This document shows, piece by piece, positions 6,643 to 10,779 of a DNA stretch of 10,779 nucleotides (the first letter of the stretch is position 1; each line of letters opens with the position of its first letter). The stretch is taken from positions 1 to 10,779 of the forward strand of contig CBDUNM010000166.1 of NCBI GenBank assembly GCA_965368585.1, given 5' to 3'. The translations under genes and the position numbers were made by a program. The DNA comes from JARRQB01 sp965368585. Lineage in GTDB: Bacteria > Pseudomonadota > Gammaproteobacteria > Chromatiales > Chromatiaceae. The notes beneath the pieces were generated by a model. That model did not search any database. It saw nothing but the letters and a program-made list of their open reading frames with translations, and was not told the DNA's origin.

Positions 6643-6779
6643 TCAGACGACAAACAGTCTATCGCCTCTTTCGGCACTGGCACGTTGACAACCGCCGATG
6701 CGGTGCAACCGGAACAGCACTCGCGTGCATGCAGTCAGTCGACGTATTGCAGATAGAAGAATACGAGAACCCTATATTG

Positions 6780-7397
6780 CTAGACTTCACCCCAGCGCGG
6801 CTGCAGGTCGTTGGGTATATGCAGATGATCCAGGATCCGCGCGACCATGAAATCGACGATCTCCTGAACCGTCACCGGTTGATAGTAGAACCCCGGGTTG
6901 GCGGGCATGATCACCGCACCGGCGCGTGCCAGCTTGAGCATGTTTTCGAGATGGATGACCGAGAACGGCGTCTCCCGCACCACCAGGATCAGCTTGCGGC
7001 ATTCCTTCAGCATGACGTCGGCGGCGCGGTCGATGAGGTCGTCGCAGATGCCGTTGGCCACGCTCGCCAGGGTGCCGGTGGTGCAGGGGCAGATGACCAT
7101 GGCATCGGCGGGGTTCGAACCGCTGGCTGGGGGTGCGGTCCATTGCTGGCGGCCGAAGACGCGCAGTTGACCGGGCGCCGCAGCGAACTGCTTGCCCAGC
7201 AGAACTTCCGCCTCAGCGGCGCGCGCCGGCAGTTCCAGGTCGTTTTCCATCTTCGCCACCACCTGCGCGGCCTGGCTGTACATCAGGAAGACGCGACAGT
7301 CGGATTTGATCAGCTCTTCCAGCAACCGCAGACCGTAGGCGATCCCCGACGCACCGGTCCAGGCCAGGGAGATGGTTTGCCGGCGGGTGTCAGGCAT
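6780..7397 (-). CDS. ubiX: Flavin prenyltransferase UbiX
   Basis: This 205-residue cytosolic protein is a member of the UbiX/Pad1 flavoprotein family. It joins dimethylallyl phosphate to reduced FMN to make prenylated FMN, the cofactor of the UbiD decarboxylase in ubiquinone synthesis. Visible marks are the FMN loop TGASGIAYG (14-22), PASGSNPADAMVICPCTTGTLA (about 90-111), and RETPF (141-145) followed by H-LENM and PANPGFYYQP, all characteristic. The length is within the family range. The start at 7397 is fixed by GGGGAGG 6 nt upstream (7404-7410). The first codons overlap the end of mpl by 8 nt, so the two are translationally coupled. UbiD is not in the window. Confidence 0.96.
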   Translation of the reverse strand: MPDTRRQTISLAWTGASGIAYGLRLLEELIKSDCRVFLMYSQAAQVVAKMENDLELPARAAEAEVLLGKQFAAAPGQLRVFGRQQWTAPPASGSNPADAMVICPCTTGTLASVANGICDDLIDRAADVMLKECRKLILVVRETPFSVIHLENMLKLARAGAVIMPANPGFYYQPVTVQEIVDFMVARILDHLHIPNDLQPRWGEV

Positions 7398-8760
7398 GGG
7401 CGGCCTCCCCTAGCGCGGCGAGCAGGCGGTCGTGGATACCCGCAAACCCGCCGTTGCTCATGATCAGAATCTGATCGCCGGGGATGGCCATGGCGCGGAC
7501 GCCTTCGACGATCGCCTGCACCTGCGTCACGACGGTCGCTTTGGCGCCCAACGGCGACAGCACCGCCGCGGCGTCCCACTCCAGATCGTCCGGCGCGTAG
7601 ACCCAGGTGTGGTCCGCGGCAGCCAGCGCCGCGGGCAGCTGCGCCGCGTGTACGCCGCGCCTCATGGTATTGGAGCGCGGTTCCAGTACCGCGAGTATCC
7701 GGCCCTCGCCGACCTGCGCGCGCAGCCCCTGCAGGGTCATCTGGATAGCGGTGGGATGGTGGGCGAAATCGTCGTAGACGCGCACGCCGCGGACTTCGCC
7801 GCGCAGTTCCATGCGGCGCTTGACGTTCTGAAAACGGTTGAGCGCATCGACGCCGGCCTGCGCCGGCACGCCGGCGTGGCGCGCCGCCGCCAGGGCGGCC
7901 AGGGCGTTGCGCACGTTGTGCATACCGGTCAGCGGCCAGGCGACGCGCCCGGCCCGATCCCCGGCGCAGATCACATCGAATCCGCTGCCGTCGGCCGTCA
8001 AATCCGCCACCTGCCAGGTCGCCGCCCCGGCGGGGGCAAAGTGTTCCACGGCGCTCCAGCAACCCAGATCCAGCACCTCGCGCAGCGCCGCGTCGTCGCG
8101 CGGCGCAACGATCAGGCCGTTGCCCGGCACGGTGCGCACCAGGTGGTGGAACTGGCGCTGGATCTGCGCCAGGTCGTCGAATATATCGGCATGGTCGAAT
8201 TCGAGGTTGTTCATGACCAGCGTCCTGGGCCGGTAGTGAACGAACTTGGATCGTTTGTCGAAGAACGCGGTGTCGTACTCGTCCGCCTCCACGACGAAGA
8301 ACGGGGCACTGCCCAGCCGCGCCGACGCGCCGAAATTACGCGGCACACCGCCGATCAGAAACCCGGGCGCCAGGCCGGCGTCTTCCAGTATCCAGGCCAG
8401 CATGCTCGCGGTGCTGGTCTTGCCGTGCGTCCCCGCGACCGCCAGCACCCAGCGCTGGTGCAGGACCTGCTCGGCCAGCCATTGCGGCCCCGAGGTGTAG
8501 CGCAAGCCGCGCGCCAGCACCGCCTCGACCGCGGGATTGCCGCGCGACAGAGCGTTGCCGATGATGACCACATCCGGTTCGGGTTCGAGCTGTGCGGGCG
8601 CCCAGCCTTCGGTCAGGTCGACGCCGGCCGCCGCGAGTTGCGTGCTCATCGGCGGATATACGTTCGCGTCGGCGCCGGTCACGCGATGCCCCAACGCCTC
8701 GGCGAGCAGGGCGATTCCGCCCATGAACGTGCCGCAAATACCCAGAATATGCACGTGCAT
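7390..8760 (-). CDS. mpl: UDP-N-acetylmuramate:L-Ala-gamma-D-Glu-meso-DAP ligase
   Basis: This 456-residue cytosolic Mur-ligase-family enzyme links recycled L-Ala-gamma-D-Glu-meso-diaminopimelate to UDP-MurNAc with ATP, so cell-wall tripeptide re-enters peptidoglycan synthesis. The N-terminus MHVHILGICGTFMGG is the typical Mpl Rossmann start. The ATP loop GTHGKTST is at 110-117, EADEYDTAFFDKRSKF at 158-173, and NNLEFDHADIF at 184-194. A later VYDDFAHHPTAI segment is also characteristic. I chose ATG 8760 rather than an in-frame ATG 21 nt upstream. It gives the family N-terminus, and GGGAGC lies 4 nt before it, in the last codons of the upstream gene. One base separates it from that gene's stop, and its own 3' end overlaps ubiX. 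Confidence 0.96.
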   Translation of the reverse strand: MHVHILGICGTFMGGIALLAEALGHRVTGADANVYPPMSTQLAAAGVDLTEGWAPAQLEPEPDVVIIGNALSRGNPAVEAVLARGLRYTSGPQWLAEQVLHQRWVLAVAGTHGKTSTASMLAWILEDAGLAPGFLIGGVPRNFGASARLGSAPFFVVEADEYDTAFFDKRSKFVHYRPRTLVMNNLEFDHADIFDDLAQIQRQFHHLVRTVPGNGLIVAPRDDAALREVLDLGCWSAVEHFAPAGAATWQVADLTADGSGFDVICAGDRAGRVAWPLTGMHNVRNALAALAAARHAGVPAQAGVDALNRFQNVKRRMELRGEVRGVRVYDDFAHHPTAIQMTLQGLRAQVGEGRILAVLEPRSNTMRRGVHAAQLPAALAAADHTWVYAPDDLEWDAAAVLSPLGAKATVVTQVQAIVEGVRAMAIPGDQILIMSNGGFAGIHDRLLAALGEAAHA

Positions 8761-8761
8761 A

Positions 8762-9280
8762 TCAGCTCCCGGGCACTGCAACGGGCGGGATATAGGTATT
8801 CACCAGGGTCAGGCCGATGATGGTATAACCCACTGCGATCACGATACCGGCCCACAAATCCATTTCCAGCGCATGGCGCATCACGTGCCCCAAGGCCACG
8901 TGAATCCAACCCAGCGCGATCAGGTTGACCATGGCCGCGAGCGGCGCCAGATCGAGGCCATCGGCCAGCAGACGCACCACCAGCATCACCAGCCCGAACA
9001 GCACGCTGACGCCGTACACCGCCGTGGCCGTTTGCACGAAGCGCGGCTTCTGCCCGGCAAACGCCAGCGTGGCATAGACCAACCCGCCGATCAGTATGGT
9101 GTCGAGCGTACTGGCGGCCAGCGCACGGAAGCCGCCGCCGAAATAGGTGGTGGTGCCCAGCGCACCGACGATCAGACTGACGGCCGCCGATACCCCGAGT
9201 AAATGGACCGATGCGGGAAGATCCTGAGGACCACGTTTTAACAGACAGAGCTGCAGAAAAAACGTAAGTAGTGACGACAC
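8762..9280 (-). CDS. Uncharacterised five-TM membrane protein, first gene of the mpl-ubiX operon
   Basis: A GTG start at 9280 gives 172 residues. After an amphipathic segment ending LCLLKRGPQDLPAS (11-24), five hydrophobic helices lie at about 25-46, 55-76, 82-105, 111-132 and 142-163, with a short tail. I recall the LCLL-(R/K)-x-GPQDLP start as a conserved N-terminus of small proteobacterial membrane proteins, but I cannot name a family; the five-TM layout recalls Yip1-like proteins. The frame stays open to an ATG at 9466, but that extension is polar and would overlap the rnd coding start on the other strand, so GTG 9280 is preferred even though no good ribosome site precedes it. The stop lies one base before the mpl start, so the genes are co-transcribed and probably coupled. 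A membrane role in cell-wall recycling is inference from position alone. Confidence 0.7.
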   Translation of the reverse strand: MSSLLTFFLQLCLLKRGPQDLPASVHLLGVSAAVSLIVGALGTTTYFGGGFRALAASTLDTILIGGLVYATLAFAGQKPRFVQTATAVYGVSVLFGLVMLVVRLLADGLDLAPLAAMVNLIALGWIHVALGHVMRHALEMDLWAGIVIAVGYTIIGLTLVNTYIPPVAVPGS

Positions 9281-9356
9281 GTCGGGTTCGCTATCGCAAG
9301 TAAAACGCCGATGATACAGCAAGCGCGCGGCAAAGCGCCCGGCGGCGCTAATGGAA

Positions 9357-9385
9357 TTAGACGGCACCCCATCCGATGCTATCCT
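9357..9385 (+). promoter_or_regulatory. Candidate promoter for rnd
   Basis: TTAGAC (9357-9362), a 17-bp spacer and TATCCT (9380-9385, 4/6 match to the -10 consensus) would start transcription near 9392, giving a leader of about 24 nt. The -35 is poor. The divergent gap 9281-9415 must also hold the promoter of the membrane protein-mpl-ubiX operon, but I find no convincing minus-strand pair. Confidence 0.28.
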
Positions 9386-9415
9386 TGGGGCTCTACTCAC
9401 CGACGCGACAAAACG

Positions 9416-10573
9416 ATGCAGGAACTCTTCGTAGACACCACGGCCGCTCTCATGGATCTTACCCAACAGCTCGAGGGCAGTGAATGGCTCGCACTGGACA
9501 CCGAATTCATACGCGAAAAGACTTATTTCCCGCGTTTGTGCCTGATTCAGATCAGCAACGGCGATATCGCGGCCTGCGTCGATCCGCTGGCGATCGACGA
9601 TCTGTCACCCCTGCTGGACGTGATTTACGACGGCAGCATAATCAAGGTGATCCATGCCGCACGTCAGGATCTGGAGATCTTTTTACACGACTGGGGACAT
9701 CTGCCGTTGCCCTTGTTCGACACCCAACCGGCGGCGGCACTACTGGGCTATGGCGATCAGGTCGGTTACGCCAACCTCGTGCAGCAGGTGCTTGGCTTGG
9801 ACCTGGCGAAAAATCACTCGCGCACCGACTGGACGCGGCGCCCGCTGGACGAGGGCCAAGTGCGTTACGCCCTGGACGACGTCGTTTACCTCGGGCAGGT
9901 CTACGTCCAGATGCGCGGGCGCCTGTCCGATCGCGACCGGTTGCAGTGGCTGGCGGCGGATTTCGCGGAGCTGGCGGATCCCGCCACCTATGTCCAGCAC
10001 CCGGCCACGGCCTGGAAACGCATCAAGGGGCGCCAGCACCTGCGCGGCGTACAACTCGCGATTCTGCAGGCGCTGGCCGCCTGGCGCGAGGAACAGGCCC
10101 TGGCCCGGGATTTACCGCGTCGTTGGGTGATCAAGGACGAAATCCTCGTCGAGCTGGCACGGCGCAAGCCCAAGAACGCCGAGCAGCTCGGCCAGATTCG
10201 CGGTCTGGAGCCGGCGGTCGTGCGGCGCGAAGGCGATGCGCTGCTCGCTGCGGTCGAGGCCGGCCTGGCGGTCCCCAAGCAGGACTGGCCGCACGAAGGC
10301 CGAATCAGAAAAAAGCTCACCTCCGGCCAGGAGGCGCAGGCCGATGTGCTGAGTGCCGTACTGCGCCAGATTGCCGATGCGCACCAGTTGTCGCCGCACG
10401 CCATTGCCGCGCGGAAAGATCTCGACAAGCTGGTGCAGGGCGATCACGACACCCCGGTTATGGAAGGCTGGCGGCGCAAGGTCGCGGGGGAAAAGTTACT
10501 GCAGATCCTCGACGGGCAGTGGGCGGTCAGCTGCGAGCAGGACAGTATCTCCATCATTCCTGTGCCAGGTTAA
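9416..10573 (+). CDS. rnd: Ribonuclease D
   Basis: This 385-residue cytosolic 3'-5' exoribonuclease takes part in tRNA 3' maturation and is close to the E. coli length. The DEDDy exonuclease domain shows Exo I in LALDTEFIRE (D28, E30), Exo II in HAARQDLEIF (D85) and Exo III in YALDDVVYL (Y151, D155). All five metal and catalytic residues sit at the E. coli numbering. An HRDC domain follows at about residues 203-280 (start GVQLAILQALAAWREEQA; later KDEILVELARRKP). The C-terminal part (about 285-385) matches the second helical domain of RNase D. The ATG at 9416 gives the correct spacing to D28, so longer upstream options are rejected; the ribosome site is weak. The gene stands alone, divergent from the mpl operon. 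Confidence 0.96.
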   Translation: MQELFVDTTAALMDLTQQLEGSEWLALDTEFIREKTYFPRLCLIQISNGDIAACVDPLAIDDLSPLLDVIYDGSIIKVIHAARQDLEIFLHDWGHLPLPLFDTQPAAALLGYGDQVGYANLVQQVLGLDLAKNHSRTDWTRRPLDEGQVRYALDDVVYLGQVYVQMRGRLSDRDRLQWLAADFAELADPATYVQHPATAWKRIKGRQHLRGVQLAILQALAAWREEQALARDLPRRWVIKDEILVELARRKPKNAEQLGQIRGLEPAVVRREGDALLAAVEAGLAVPKQDWPHEGRIRKKLTSGQEAQADVLSAVLRQIADAHQLSPHAIAARKDLDKLVQGDHDTPVMEGWRRKVAGEKLLQILDGQWAVSCEQDSISIIPVPG

Positions 10574-10686
10574 ACTGCATGTTACACCAGCCGATCATGG
10601 GCCAAATACCGAAACCCGATGTAGCCGCTTCGCATCCTCTTTTTCCGGGGTTTTCTGCAGGGTACGGGTGGTGACCGGCCCAGGAT

Positions 10687-10779
10687 CTATCCGGGCGCTC
10701 GCTTGTCCAGGCACGCCTGCACTGGCTGCTCACTCAAGTCGTAGCGACAGCTATGCCTTTCGCTCCACAGCGGCGTCCA
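10687..10779 (-). CDS. Possible C-terminus of an unidentified protein (partial)
   Basis: On the minus strand a frame is open from the right edge to a TAG at 10687-10689 and gives 30 residues, including LWSERHSCRYDLSEQPVQAC and the end LDKRAPG. Most third positions are G or C, as in the neighbours. Thirty codons can be open by chance in GC-rich DNA and no family is recognised, so this is weak. The gap 10574-10686 holds no clear terminator; a T-rich stretch at 10639-10655 has no stem before it. Confidence 0.3.
   Translation of the reverse strand, partial: WTPLWSERHSCRYDLSEQPVQACLDKRAPG

Noticed and set aside
6591..6683. Upstream ATG (6683) for the secreted protein
   Set aside because: It would put 31 mainly polar residues before the signal peptide, and a strong ribosome site favours ATG 6590.
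7432..8820. A 462-codon open frame on the plus strand across mpl
   Set aside because: It is the antisense shadow of mpl, which has clear Mur-ligase motifs and ribosome sites. The plus-strand translation is Arg/Gln/His-rich with no family features.
9281..9466. Upstream ATG (9466) for the five-TM protein
   Set aside because: The extension is polar, lacks family character, and would overlap the first codons of rnd on the other strand.
1..10779. tRNA, rRNA, CRISPR array, insertion sequence or att site
   Set aside because: No direct repeats with regular spacing, no cloverleaf-like run with CCA end, and no transposase or integrase motifs were seen in either strand.

Overview
The window looks like a chromosomal housekeeping segment from a high-G+C gammaproteobacterium. 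The evidence is a PurN tail followed at once by a DUF3108 protein, a 188-residue Dcd, Mpl of the murein-recycling type, UbiX, and an RNase D whose five catalytic residues fall at the E. coli positions. The gene set would suit a marine or sulfur-oxidising type of Gammaproteobacteria, but the genus cannot be read from it. There is no rRNA, tRNA, CRISPR array, transposase or phage gene.

Layout: (1) 1-854, plus strand: the last codons of purN, joined by an ATGA overlap to an exported DUF3108 protein. (2) 855-1157: a non-coding gap with a weak terminator and a stretch that looks like a dispersed intergenic repeat. (3) 1158-1724, minus: dcd. (4) 1725-2194: a 470-bp non-coding, hairpin-rich block, probably containing another dispersed repeat. 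(5) 2195-2446, minus: a small FmdB-like protein with a degenerate zinc ribbon. (6) 2649-5363, plus: a large RND/MMPL-superfamily membrane protein with a cyclic-nucleotide-binding domain fused to its C-terminus, the most distinctive gene here. (7) 5541-6590, minus: a secreted protein with a Big_9/cadherin-like domain and a second, unnamed domain; a perfect inverted repeat lies just upstream. (8) 6780-9280, minus: a tight three-gene operon read in the order five-TM membrane protein, mpl, ubiX, with a 1-nt gap and then an 8-nt overlap. (9) 9416-10573, plus: rnd, divergent from that operon. (10) 10687-10779, minus: possibly the C-terminus of a gene running in from the right edge.

The genes serve nucleotide metabolism (PurN, Dcd), peptidoglycan recycling (Mpl), the prenylated-flavin cofactor for ubiquinone synthesis (UbiX) and RNA processing (RNase D). 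They do not form one pathway. No complete new defence, mobile or biosynthetic system is visible. The best leads are the RND-cNBD fusion, the uncharacterised membrane protein coupled to mpl-ubiX, the Big_9 secreted protein with its palindrome, and the hairpin-bearing intergenic blocks.
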